Assembly: GCA_031261385.1 (NCBI GenBank)
Contig: JAISJS010000169.1
Location: 1-12,216, forward strand
DNA length: 12,216 bases
DNA from: Treponema sp.
GTDB lineage: Bacteria > Spirochaetota > Spirochaetia > Treponematales > Breznakiellaceae
Reading direction: 5' to 3'
Below, one piece after another: positions 1-7,170 of the stretch. The position numbers were made by a program, and so were the translations under genes. The stretch's first letter is position 1. Every line of letters starts with the position of its first letter. The notes beneath the pieces are model-generated. The model saw only the letters and a program-made list of their open reading frames with translations. It did not search any database and was not told the origin of the DNA.

Positions 1-148
1 TGAATATAGCAATACCAATATATAAAATTTTAAGATTTTTTTTCTTTTTTTTAGGATCATTTTTTGTCTTTGAAATACCAATAAAAGAAAATATTATTAA
101 TACTATAGACAAAGCAAATGGCACTATATAATTAAGTATTTTCTCCAT
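1..148 (-). CDS. Small membrane protein, partial (runs off the left edge); candidate Rhs immunity protein
   Basis: The reading frame opens with ATG at 148-146 and stays open to the window edge, giving 49 residues that begin MEKILNYIVPFALSIV. AAGGA lies about 10 nt upstream of the ATG, a usable ribosome binding site. The visible part has one strong hydrophobic helix (about residues 7-24), a lysine-rich loop (KTKNDPKKKKKN) and the start of a second hydrophobic helix (LKILYIGIAIF). This suggests a small inner-membrane protein with a cytoplasmic basic loop. It starts 25 bp after the stop of the Rhs tip gene on the same strand, the usual place of an immunity gene for an Rhs C-terminal toxin, and shares its AT-rich composition. 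I do not recognise the family. The immunity role is inferred from position only, and the C-terminus is not in the window. Confidence 0.55.
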   Translation of the reverse strand, partial: MEKILNYIVPFALSIVLIIFSFIGISKTKNDPKKKKKNLKILYIGIAIF

Positions 149-173
149 CTCTATAAATTCCTTAATATTCTTA

Positions 174-1157
174 TTACTTCTCTAAAGCCGTCTTGGTAGT
201 ATCATATATATCATATTGATGTGATGCTTCCGCAGTAATTGCCTGAATCGGGCCCGGCGAAGATGCCATTGTATTAGCATAGTCGGCTGTATTTGACAGA
301 AATGTTATTCCAGCATTAATTTTTTCACCAGTTTTTTGAGATGGACCAACTTTTCCAGTATCAGAAAAAGCGACTCCGTTTTTTTTATCTATAACAGCAC
401 CAATCATCCCACCTGTTGATGATGGAAGAATATCGCCATCCATTACCTGTTTTCCGCCCGTGTCTAAAGACTCAAGAGTAAAATCTCCTGCTGCTAATGC
501 AAACCGTGATACACCATCAAGTATCGCTGTAACGCCTAATGTACCAAGTGCTATTGATGCTGCTGTAGATAACCCAACAGTTCCTATTTCACCTGCAGCA
601 GCAGCTGCAACTGTGGCGGCTCCTCCGACAATCTCTGATATAGCAAGTCCCATTTTTAAGGCTCCCCTAATCATTCCCCTTATATCCTTCCCATCGGGGT
701 CCGTATACTTAACCGGATTGTTCCCCGCATAATGATACGTGTGCAGGTTCACCACATTAAACACACCCCCCTGTCCCGGAAGATTCCCGTTCCGTTTCTT
801 CACATCGTCATTTATAGGCGCTCCGGGCAGGTAGTCCCCCATCGCAGGATCACTGCTCAGCCACCGGCTCGTCTTCGGGTCAAGGTACCGTGCTCCGTAG
901 TAATATAACCCCGTCTCCTCATCCCGCTCCTTTCCCGTAAACCGGTACGGCGTCGAGTCTTCCTTCGCCGTGTCCGTGTGCCAGTTTATCCACAGCTCCC
1001 CGTAGGCCGCACCATAGGTGCCAGTCACCATATTTATATTCGCCTTCTTCGCCTTAGCGGTAAAAAATTCCTCATCCTGTCTTCTTATCCGCGTACATCC
1101 GCGTACATCCGCGTACATCCGCGTACATCCGCGGACCCTCTTCATCCTTATTCTCAA
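174..1157 (-). pseudogene. Rhs protein fragment: core C-terminus plus variable tip, 5'-truncated
   Basis: Residues about 49-157 of this 327-residue frame match the end of the Rhs/YD-repeat core: YGELW, YRFTGKERDEETGLYYYGARYLDP, SRWLSSDP, YHYAGNNPVKYTDPDGK. Full Rhs proteins have over 1,000 residues with many YD repeats; here everything before YGELW is gone. The first ~45 residues (MRIRMKRVRGCTRMYADVRG...) are translated from repeat DNA, not Rhs sequence. After the DPDGK junction comes a tip of about 170 residues. Its first part (about 168-228) is alanine- and glycine-rich with two helices that could span a membrane; the rest is polar with no catalytic motif I recognise. The longest frame starts with TTG overlapping the malic enzyme stop; ATG at 1145 and 1031 are alternatives, and none has a good ribosome binding site. 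Likely an orphan tip, expressed only by coupling to the upstream gene or by recombination into a full-length rhs. The AT-rich tip fits horizontal acquisition. Confidence 0.75.
1087..1133. repeat. 10-bp tandem repeat (4 full copies)
   Basis: The unit gcgtacatcc occurs four times head to tail at 1091-1130. Partial units flank it: atcc before and gcg after. It sits at the break between the malic enzyme gene and the surviving Rhs core. As the unit is 10 bp, its minus-strand translation cycles through three frames and gives the odd peptide RGCTRMYADVRGCTR at the start of the Rhs frame. No spacers are present, so it is not a CRISPR array. Confidence 0.9.
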
Positions 1158-2326
1158 ACCCGTGCCACCCCGCTCTTCCTCGCCGCCTCAGCTACTGCCT
1201 TTGCAACAGCCCCCGCTATCCGCGGATCAAACGCCCTGGGAAGTATGTAATCGGCCTTAAGTTCGTCATCGCCGACCAGGGAAGCAAGAGCGTAAGCGGC
1301 GGCGATTTTCATGTCGTTGTTGATGTCGCTAGCCCGGACATCAAGTGCGCCGCGGAAGATGCCGGGGAAGGCCAGCACATTGTTGATCTGGTTGGGGTAG
1401 TCGCTGCGGCCGGTGCCAACAATGGCCGCCCCTGCGGCGAGCGCCTCATCGGGCATGATCTCCGGACGGGGGTTTGCCATGGGGAATACGATGGCCCTTG
1501 CCGCCATTGAACGCACCATATCAGAAGTTACAATCCCCGGGGCGGAAACGCCGATAAAGACATCGGCGCCTTTTAAAATATCGGCGAGCGTTCCTTTTTG
1601 TTTGCCAAGGTTGGTAACCGCAGCCATTTTTGCCAGTTCAGGATCGATGTTGTCCCGGCCCTGGTAGATTACCCCGTAGCGGTCATACATCGTAACGTCT
1701 TTAAGGCCGCGCGCTATAAGGAGCTTTGTAATGGCGGTGCCTGCAGCTCCCGCGCCGCTTATCACCAGTCGGATATTCTCAATTTTTTTATTAACTACTT
1801 TTAAGGCGTTTTGCAGCGCCGCGAGAACCACTACGGCAGTCCCGTGCTGGTCGTCATGGAAAACGGGAATGTCACAGCGTTCTTTAAGTTTTCGTTCGAT
1901 TTCAAAACAGCGGGGGGCGGCAATGTCCTCAAGGTTGATGCCGCCGAAACTTCCCGCAAGAAGGGCTGCGGTATTGACGATTTCATCAACATTTTTTGAG
2001 CGTATGCAGAGGGGTATGGCGTCCACTCCGCCAAAGGCTTTAAAGAGCACGCATTTTCCTTCCATAACGGGCATTCCCGCTTCGGGGCCGATATCTCCAA
2101 GTCCAAGGACTGCCGAACCGTCGGTGATCACCGCGACGGTATTCCAGCGTCCGGTAAGTTCCCAGGTTTTTTCAGGATGCTTTTGGATTTCAAGGCAGGG
2201 TTCGGCAACGCCGGGAGTATAGGCCAGGGACAGATCGTCTTTATTTGCCACGGGCATCTTGGGAACGGTTTCCAGTTTACCGCGCCACTCGTAATGTTTT
2301 TTAAGGGATTCTTTTGCATAATCCAT
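1154..2326 (-). CDS. Malic enzyme (malate dehydrogenase, oxaloacetate-decarboxylating)
   Basis: This 390-residue protein is a short-type bacterial malic enzyme, which converts malate to pyruvate and CO2 while reducing NAD(P)+. It has the N-terminal malic domain (about 15-165) with the catalytic tyrosine in LAYTPGVAEPC (Y36), lysine in MEGKCVLFKAFGG (K91), metal-binding acids in INLEDIAAPRCFEIE (E133, D134), and FHDDQHGTA (D158, D159). The NAD-binding domain follows with GAGAAG (191-196), then GVSAPG and MANPRPEI. It lacks the phosphotransacetylase-like extension of long MaeB-type enzymes, so it should be a two-domain cytosolic enzyme. NAD versus NADP preference cannot be read. ATG at 2326 follows the kinase stop by 9 bp, with AAGGA inside the end of the kinase gene, so the two genes are probably co-transcribed. 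Its TGA overlaps the first possible start (TTG) of the Rhs remnant. Family call is very sure; the symbol is left blank because naming is not consistent. Confidence 0.95.
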   Translation of the reverse strand: MDYAKESLKKHYEWRGKLETVPKMPVANKDDLSLAYTPGVAEPCLEIQKHPEKTWELTGRWNTVAVITDGSAVLGLGDIGPEAGMPVMEGKCVLFKAFGGVDAIPLCIRSKNVDEIVNTAALLAGSFGGINLEDIAAPRCFEIERKLKERCDIPVFHDDQHGTAVVVLAALQNALKVVNKKIENIRLVISGAGAAGTAITKLLIARGLKDVTMYDRYGVIYQGRDNIDPELAKMAAVTNLGKQKGTLADILKGADVFIGVSAPGIVTSDMVRSMAARAIVFPMANPRPEIMPDEALAAGAAIVGTGRSDYPNQINNVLAFPGIFRGALDVRASDINNDMKIAAAYALASLVGDDELKADYILPRAFDPRIAGAVAKAVAEAARKSGVARV

Positions 2327-2335
2327 ACGTAATAC

Positions 2336-4570
2336 TCATTCCTTTTTGTGTAAATATTTCACAAGACACTTCATTAACTCATTAATGTCGATTGGTTTTC
2401 CGAGATGACCGTTCATCCCTGCGGCAAAGCATTTTTCAACGTCCTCTTTGAATACGTTTGCGGTCATTGCAACAATTGGGACCTGTGCGAACCGGTGGTT
2501 CGATGTGGTTTCCAATTGTTGCCTGGGAGTTTCGGTCTGCGCCCCAAACTCCGGGCCGGATTCAAGAGCGCGAATTCTTCTGGTGGCCTCATAGCCGTCC
2601 ATCTCGGGCATGTGTATATCCATCAGGACGATGCCGTACCGGCCGGGGTTTTCCTCAAAAAGCCTGACCGCCTCGACGCCGTTCCCGGCACATTCAATGG
2701 CAACCCCGGTTTCTTCAAGCAGGGATACCACTATTTCGCGGTTTATCTCCACATCTTCCGCCAGGAGTATTGTGCAGCCGGCAAAAATATTTGTTTCGTT
2801 ATCCGGTTCGGCCTCGTCGGCATCTTCGGCGCCTGACATTTTTGTGAGCTGCCCATTGATGCAGTCGGTAAGGGCAGAAGGAAACAGGGGCTTTGGAATA
2901 AAATCGTCTACCCCGGCTTTTTTTGCGTTTTCTTCTATAGTTTCCCATTCGGAGGCGGAGATCATCACCACCACCGTTTTTTGACCGAAGCGGGTTTTGA
3001 TTTTTTCGGTAAGCTCTATGCCGTTCATTCCGGGCATACGCCAATCGGCAAAGACAATATCAAAAGGGTTGTTCCCGTTCATCAGGTTGTATGCTTCTTC
3101 GCCGTCACCGGCGGTGACGCATTGTATCTTCATCTGATCGGCGTATTCCTTAAAGTATTCAAGAACTTCCCATGAATCATCCACCGCAAGGATACGAAGG
3201 TTTTCCCAGCTTGCCGGACGCTTGACGGCGCCGCCGCTGCTTTTACCCTTTTCCACGGTAATAACAAATGCAAAGTCGGAGCCTTTCCCGCCTTCCGATT
3301 CAACCCATATTTCGCCGCCCATAAGTTCTATAATACTTTTTGAGATGGCAAGGCCCAGGCCTGTGCCGCCGTATCTGCGGGCAATAGTTCCGTCAGCCTG
3401 TTCAAAAAGGGTAAAGAGTTTTCCCATCTGTTCTTTGGTAATGCCGATCCCTGTATCGGTGACATCGAAACGCAGGGTGCAGAAATTTTCTTTTTCGTCG
3501 GTTTTTTTTACTGAAAGGACGATGGTCCCGTCAACAGGGGTAAATTTTACTGCGTTTGACAGCAGATTGGTTACTACCTGGGAAAGCCGCTGTTCATCGG
3601 AAATTATCCGCTTGGGAATATCCTGTTCAATTTTTACGATAAGATTTTGTTTTTTCTCGTCAACCTTGAATCCCATTATGCCGGTTACTTTTTCCAGCAT
3701 CCGCTCAAAATCGAATTCCGAACAGGAAAGATCAAATTTTCCGCTTTCGATTTTTGACATATCAAGGATATCATTGATCACCCCCAAAAGGTGTATCGAA
3801 GCTTCGCTGATTTTGGAAAGGCAGTATTCCATCTTTTCCCGATCATGGGAACTTTGGGCAATCGTAGTCATGCCGATGATGGCATTCATCGGGGTCCGCA
3901 TTTCATGGCTCATGCGGGAAAGGAAGTTGCCCTTGGCCCGGCTGGATTCTTCCGCCAGTTCCTTTGCGGCAAAGAGCGCTTCTTCGGTATTTGCCCGGAT
4001 GATAAGTCCGGTAAGGGTATTGGTGATAAGGCGGGCTGTCTGGATATCGCCCTCATCCCAGATCTGGACATTCCGGCAGTTGTCGATGCTTAAAAATCCC
4101 CAAAAATCATTATAGATAAAAATAGGGACACAGAGGCAGGCTTTGATCCCCGTCGGACGGAGGAACCGGGACAGGATGGAATTTTCTTCAATATTGCTGC
4201 AGGAAAGGTAAACATCCCCGCGGGTAATAAACGTATCGTAAAAAATCTCCCCCGGCCCAAATACCGCCCCCTCCCTGGGCAGGGGTTCGGCGCCATGGTT
4301 CCGGTTGATCCATTCGTATTCAAAGGCCAGTCTGCCTGTATCCTTGTTGAGCCGGGCCACGGCAGCCCGGCTTATATCCATCGACATTCCTATCATCATA
4401 AGGGCATTGCGGATCAGGGTGTCCTTGTTTTCCGGGGTGATAAAACTCTGGGAAATGGCTGCCATCAGCTCCTGCTGGCGGAGCCGCTTTTTTAATAGTG
4501 CATCGGCGGAAGCGCCTGCGGCCGCCGAAACAGCCTGTCCCCGTGGCCTAATAGAAAATTTCAACAACAA
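2336..4570 (-). CDS. GAF-domain hybrid histidine kinase with two receiver domains
   Basis: This 744-residue cytoplasmic sensor has no signal peptide or membrane segment. Domains in order: GAF-like sensor (about 45-195), HisKA with SHEMRTPMNAIIG (phospho-accepting H222), HATPase with LLSNAVKFTP (N339), DTGIG (D372) and GGTGLGLAIS, receiver 1 (about 458-572; AVDDS, phospho-acceptor D509 in FADWRMPG, K560) and receiver 2 (about 600-740; AEDVEIN, D651 in LMDIHMPEMDG, K725 in GKPID). All key residues are present, so both receivers look active. Receiver 2 has about 20 extra residues between RIRALE and VPIVAMTAN, encoded by palindromic DNA. Three in-frame TTG codons (4570, 4567, 4564) can start it; AGAGG is best spaced (7 nt) for 4564. 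No output domain is present, so signals may pass to another protein or a phosphotransfer partner. Divergent from the Mla-type operon and probably co-transcribed with the malic enzyme downstream. The GAF ligand is unknown. Confidence 0.93.
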   Translation of the reverse strand: MLLKFSIRPRGQAVSAAAGASADALLKKRLRQQELMAAISQSFITPENKDTLIRNALMMIGMSMDISRAAVARLNKDTGRLAFEYEWINRNHGAEPLPREGAVFGPGEIFYDTFITRGDVYLSCSNIEENSILSRFLRPTGIKACLCVPIFIYNDFWGFLSIDNCRNVQIWDEGDIQTARLITNTLTGLIIRANTEEALFAAKELAEESSRAKGNFLSRMSHEMRTPMNAIIGMTTIAQSSHDREKMEYCLSKISEASIHLLGVINDILDMSKIESGKFDLSCSEFDFERMLEKVTGIMGFKVDEKKQNLIVKIEQDIPKRIISDEQRLSQVVTNLLSNAVKFTPVDGTIVLSVKKTDEKENFCTLRFDVTDTGIGITKEQMGKLFTLFEQADGTIARRYGGTGLGLAISKSIIELMGGEIWVESEGGKGSDFAFVITVEKGKSSGGAVKRPASWENLRILAVDDSWEVLEYFKEYADQMKIQCVTAGDGEEAYNLMNGNNPFDIVFADWRMPGMNGIELTEKIKTRFGQKTVVVMISASEWETIEENAKKAGVDDFIPKPLFPSALTDCINGQLTKMSGAEDADEAEPDNETNIFAGCTILLAEDVEINREIVVSLLEETGVAIECAGNGVEAVRLFEENPGRYGIVLMDIHMPEMDGYEATRRIRALESGPEFGAQTETPRQQLETTSNHRFAQVPIVAMTANVFKEDVEKCFAAGMNGHLGKPIDINELMKCLVKYLHKKE
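2469..2552 (-). repeat. Two adjacent palindromes forming an in-frame insertion in receiver domain 2
   Basis: Inverted arms of 11 bp (GCAACAATTGG at 2469-2479 and CCAATTGTTGC at 2512-2522) flank an inner 6-bp hairpin CGAACC/GGTTCG with loop GGT (2488-2502). A second inverted repeat lies beside it: GGAGTTT (2526-2532) and AAACTCC (2546-2552). Together they cover most of the extra segment of receiver 2 (residues about 671-696, roughly 2483-2560). The 2469-2479 arm is the conserved VPIVA coding sequence. The other arm encodes QQLE in the insertion. Confidence 0.75.
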
Positions 4571-4588
4571 ACCTCTCGATTGCGAGGG

Positions 4589-4597
4589 ATTATAACA
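4589..4597 (-). promoter_or_regulatory. Extended -10 promoter for the kinase-malic enzyme operon
   Basis: On the minus strand TGTTATAAT reads from 4597 to 4589, a perfect -10 hexamer with the TG extension. No good -35 is visible at 17 bp, which is normal for extended -10 promoters. Transcription would start near 4582, giving a leader of only about 12-18 nt before the TTG start codons, containing GAGAGG and a small CTCG/CGAG hairpin at 4575-4586. Confidence 0.5.
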
Positions 4598-4635
4598 TAC
4601 CTGTTTATACTATACCCATTTTTCAAAAAATTGTA

Positions 4636-4641
4636 TATAAT
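4636..4641 (+). promoter_or_regulatory. -10 element for the Mla-type operon
   Basis: TATAAT on the plus strand in the 77-bp divergent spacer. No convincing -35 is seen. Transcription would begin near 4648, exactly at the first possible ATG of the permease, so translation more likely starts at a downstream ATG (4669 or 4681) unless the message is leaderless. Confidence 0.4.
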
Positions 4642-4647
4642 GGTATT

Positions 4648-5418
4648 ATGACTTCTGTAACGGTCAGGATGGGCGAATTTATGTATAATCTGGGCTTTTT
4701 TACCCGGACGCTGAAGGGCGTACATTCGTTCATACGGCGGGGTCAGGCGTCCTGGCGTAACCTTACCATGCAGATCCTCTTTACCTTTGTGCAGGCGCTG
4801 GGGCTGGCTACCCTTCTGTCCCTCGGGATAGGCGCTGCGGTAAATATTATCGGCATCCCTTTTTTGACGAGTATTTCCCAATCCCGGCTTATTTATACCC
4901 TGCTGATCATCATCATAACCCGGGAATTGGGGCCCCTTTTGGCGGCCTTTATCATTATTGCCCGTTCTGCCACTGCCATTGCCACGGAAATGGCCGGCGC
5001 AGTGATATCCCACGAAGTTGAGGCCTACATTTCCGTCGGAGTGGACCCCATTGAACACCTGGCAGTTCCCCGTTTTCTCGGAGTTACGATTTCGATGTTT
5101 TTGCTGAACATTTATTTTTCCATTTTTGGCCTTGCCGGTTCCTTCGCGGTGGCCCAGGTTTTTAACGCTATGCCGGCGAGTGTCTATTTTGGCAGCCTTT
5201 TGCAGTATTTGACGGTTCAGGATATACTTATTTCAGTAATCAAAAGCATTGCCTTTGGGATGGTGACCTCCATGGTGGCGCTTACCCAGGGCTTTGCCGT
5301 GGAGCGGGCCAGTACGGAAGTTCCTGTCGCGGGGCTCAGGGCGGTCAGCGCCGCTTTTGGAGGCTGTATTGTGGTGGATATACTTCTGTCTGCAATTTAT
5401 TATATAGTGTTTAATTAA
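4648..5418 (+). CDS. MlaE-family ABC transporter permease
   Basis: A 256-residue MlaE/YrbE-type permease, the membrane subunit of lipid transporters that work with MCE proteins. Evidence is the family pattern: a basic N-terminus, a hydrophobic segment (QILFTFVQALGLATLLSLGIGAAV), the characteristic ITRELGPLLAAFIIIARSATAIATEMAGAVISHEVEAYISVGVDPIEHLAVPRFLG stretch with its EhG-like coupling motif, and two or three further hydrophobic helices ending at the C-terminus. It heads a four-gene operon; the ATPase frame opens 2 bp after its stop. The first ATG (4648) is only 6 bp after a TATAAT, so ATG at 4681 (protein starting MYNLGFFTRTLK, with GGATGGG upstream) is a plausible true start. The cargo is not shown by the sequence; phospholipid movement between inner and outer membrane is the usual role of the family. 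Confidence 0.93.
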   Translation: MTSVTVRMGEFMYNLGFFTRTLKGVHSFIRRGQASWRNLTMQILFTFVQALGLATLLSLGIGAAVNIIGIPFLTSISQSRLIYTLLIIIITRELGPLLAAFIIIARSATAIATEMAGAVISHEVEAYISVGVDPIEHLAVPRFLGVTISMFLLNIYFSIFGLAGSFAVAQVFNAMPASVYFGSLLQYLTVQDILISVIKSIAFGMVTSMVALTQGFAVERASTEVPVAGLRAVSAAFGGCIVVDILLSAIYYIVFN

Positions 5419-5420
5419 GA

Positions 5421-6158
5421 GTGATGGCAGCGATTGTAGAAGTGGAAAACGTCAGTTTCTCAGCCCAGAACCGGCTCCTGATCCGGGGGGTGAGTTATCA
5501 GTATGAGGAGGGAAAAACCACGGCGCTTGTAGGACCCTCAGGCAGCGGCAAAAGTACGCTCTTAAAGCTTTCTGCGGGGCTTTTGGTGCCGAGCCAGGGG
5601 GAAATACGGTTTCGGAATAAGGCGATTGCCCGCATGGACCGGAAGGATAATCTGGAATTCCGGCGCGAGGGGGCCGTGGTGTTTCAGGATTCCGCCCTAT
5701 GGGCCAATCAGAGCCTCTTTCAGATTCTGGAGCTGCCCCTGCGTATTCATTTTCCCAAAATGGCCCGAAAGGAACGGGAACAGCGCATAGAGGCGGTAAT
5801 AGCCGAAGTGGGATATAAAAAGGATCTTGGCATCAGGCCCTCGCTGCTTTCCATGGGGGAGCAGAAGCTCCTTGCCTTTGCCCGTGCGCTGATCTGCAGA
5901 CCGCGGCTTTTGTATCTGGACGAATGGACCGAGTCCCTCGATGAAAATGCGGCGCAGCGGCTTATTGCGATAGTCAGAAAAAAGCAGAAAGAGGGGCTTA
6001 CGATTATTTTTGTCAGCCACGATTTACGGATAATCAAAAGTCTGGCTGATGATATTGTGATGATCCTGGGGGGAAAGATATTTCTCAGGCTCACCAGGGA
6101 GCAAATTACCGGCGATGAGGATTTAATGCGGTACCTTGAAAATGGGATAGCATCATGA
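5421..6158 (+). CDS. MlaF-type ABC transporter ATPase
   Basis: A 245-residue ATPase of the MCE-linked lipid transporter family. Walker A is GPSGSGKST (38-46), Q-loop Q89 in VVFQDSALW, signature LSMGEQ (143-148), Walker B LLYLDE (163-168), D-loop SLDE (172-175) and switch histidine H200 in FVSHD. Two features depart from the common form: the signature is LSMGE instead of LSGGQ, and Walker B is followed by WT where most have PT (DEWT rather than DEPT). All residues that bind and hydrolyse ATP are kept, so it should be active. GTG at 5421 is followed at once by ATG at 5424; the weak AAGAG suits the ATG slightly better, and coupling to the permease stop 2 bp upstream is likely. It should act as a dimer under the permease. 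The family call is firm; the substrate is inferred from the neighbours. Confidence 0.93.
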   Translation: MMAAIVEVENVSFSAQNRLLIRGVSYQYEEGKTTALVGPSGSGKSTLLKLSAGLLVPSQGEIRFRNKAIARMDRKDNLEFRREGAVVFQDSALWANQSLFQILELPLRIHFPKMARKEREQRIEAVIAEVGYKKDLGIRPSLLSMGEQKLLAFARALICRPRLLYLDEWTESLDENAAQRLIAIVRKKQKEGLTIIFVSHDLRIIKSLADDIVMILGGKIFLRLTREQITGDEDLMRYLENGIAS

Positions 6159-6168
6159 GGAGCGGCGT

Positions 6169-7170
6169 ATGAAATTCACCATCCGTTTTGTCGATCAGAT
6201 TGTCGGCGTCTTCATCATCCTTGCTCTGGGTGTGCTGATTTTTGTTATTTTTATGCTCGGATCAAGCCAGCGCTGGTTTTCCCGTGATTATCAGTTTAAA
6301 TCTTATTTTACTTCCGCCGCAGGCCTCAGCGACAATATGGCGGTGCAGTACAAGGGGTTTACCATTGGTCATGTAAAGTCTTTTGTCCTTGCCAATGACG
6401 ACCGGGTGGAGGTGGTTTTTACCGTCTTTGATACCTATGTCTCACGGGTCACCGATGGTTCCCTTGTGGAAGTTCTGGTAAGCCCCATAGGACTTGGAAA
6501 CCAGTTTATATTTTACCCCGGTTTGGGGACTGAACGGGTTGCCGAAGGCGCCATTATTCCCGCGGTGAATTCCCGTGAAGGGAAACAGCTTTTGGCGAAG
6601 GGGCTTGCTTCGGTTCCCGGCCGCGATGACGGCATCAACATCATCATGACCCGCGCCGGCACCATGATGGAAACCGTGAATAATGTGCTGCTGGAGATTG
6701 AAGAAGCCATTACCGGAAGCGAACGTACTGTTCTGGGACGGACTCTGGGTGATGTGGAGGCCGCCGCCGGAGGCCTTCAGAATACGGTTGGAGATATCGG
6801 GGATTTAATCCGGTCGGTAATAGCCCAGATTAATCCGATTTTGGCAAACGTCAACAATCTGACCGGAAAGATCAACGATCCCAACAGTACGATTACGAAG
6901 ATCCTTGACTCCGATAGTGATGTTTATGCAAACCTGGTTACATCCCTGGAGTCGATCTCGGGCACCCTGAAAAATCTGGAAAAAACCACTGACTTTATTC
7001 CTGCCCAGCTTCCCCAGGTGGCGGCGCTTATTTCGGAACTGCGGACTACGCTTGGGACCGTGGAGGATGTGCTTGTCGCCCTGACCAACAATCCGCTTTT
7101 AAAGAACGGCGTTCCCGGGCATATCGAAACCAAAGCGGGAGGCGTAAGTCCCCGGGATATTTCTTTTTAA
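6169..7170 (+). CDS. MlaD-family MCE-domain lipid-binding protein
   Basis: This 333-residue protein has an N-terminal membrane anchor (about 11-30, IVGVFIILALGVLIFVIFML), then a single MCE domain (about 40-120) with YQFKSYFTSAAGLSDNMAVQYKGFTIGHVKSF and VLVSPIGLGNQFIFYPG. After that comes a long alpha-helical, coiled-coil-like tail (about 150-310). This is the arrangement of the periplasmic substrate-binding subunit of Mla-type transporters. The tail is longer than in E. coli MlaD (about 180 residues in total) and more like those MCE proteins whose helices extend into the periplasm. GAGGAG overlaps the ATPase stop and lies 6 nt before the ATG, so this start is well supported. Third gene of the operon; it should assemble with the permease and ATPase just upstream. 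Cargo is inferred, not shown. Confidence 0.92.
   Translation: MKFTIRFVDQIVGVFIILALGVLIFVIFMLGSSQRWFSRDYQFKSYFTSAAGLSDNMAVQYKGFTIGHVKSFVLANDDRVEVVFTVFDTYVSRVTDGSLVEVLVSPIGLGNQFIFYPGLGTERVAEGAIIPAVNSREGKQLLAKGLASVPGRDDGINIIMTRAGTMMETVNNVLLEIEEAITGSERTVLGRTLGDVEAAAGGLQNTVGDIGDLIRSVIAQINPILANVNNLTGKINDPNSTITKILDSDSDVYANLVTSLESISGTLKNLEKTTDFIPAQLPQVAALISELRTTLGTVEDVLVALTNNPLLKNGVPGHIETKAGGVSPRDISF

Noticed and set aside
591..615. CAG/GCA-rich run in the Rhs tip as a functional repeat
   Set aside because: It simply encodes an alanine run in the hydrophobic segment.
1087..1133. Possible CRISPR array
   Set aside because: The 10-bp units are directly joined with no spacers; a simple tandem repeat.
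1731..2222. Plus-strand open frame of 163 codons inside the malic enzyme gene
   Set aside because: Antisense to a highly conserved enzyme, with no start signal and no family match.
3222..4115. Long plus-strand open frame (297 codons) inside the kinase gene
   Set aside because: It lies fully antisense to strong kinase domains, has low-complexity serine/phenylalanine-rich translation, and matches no family.
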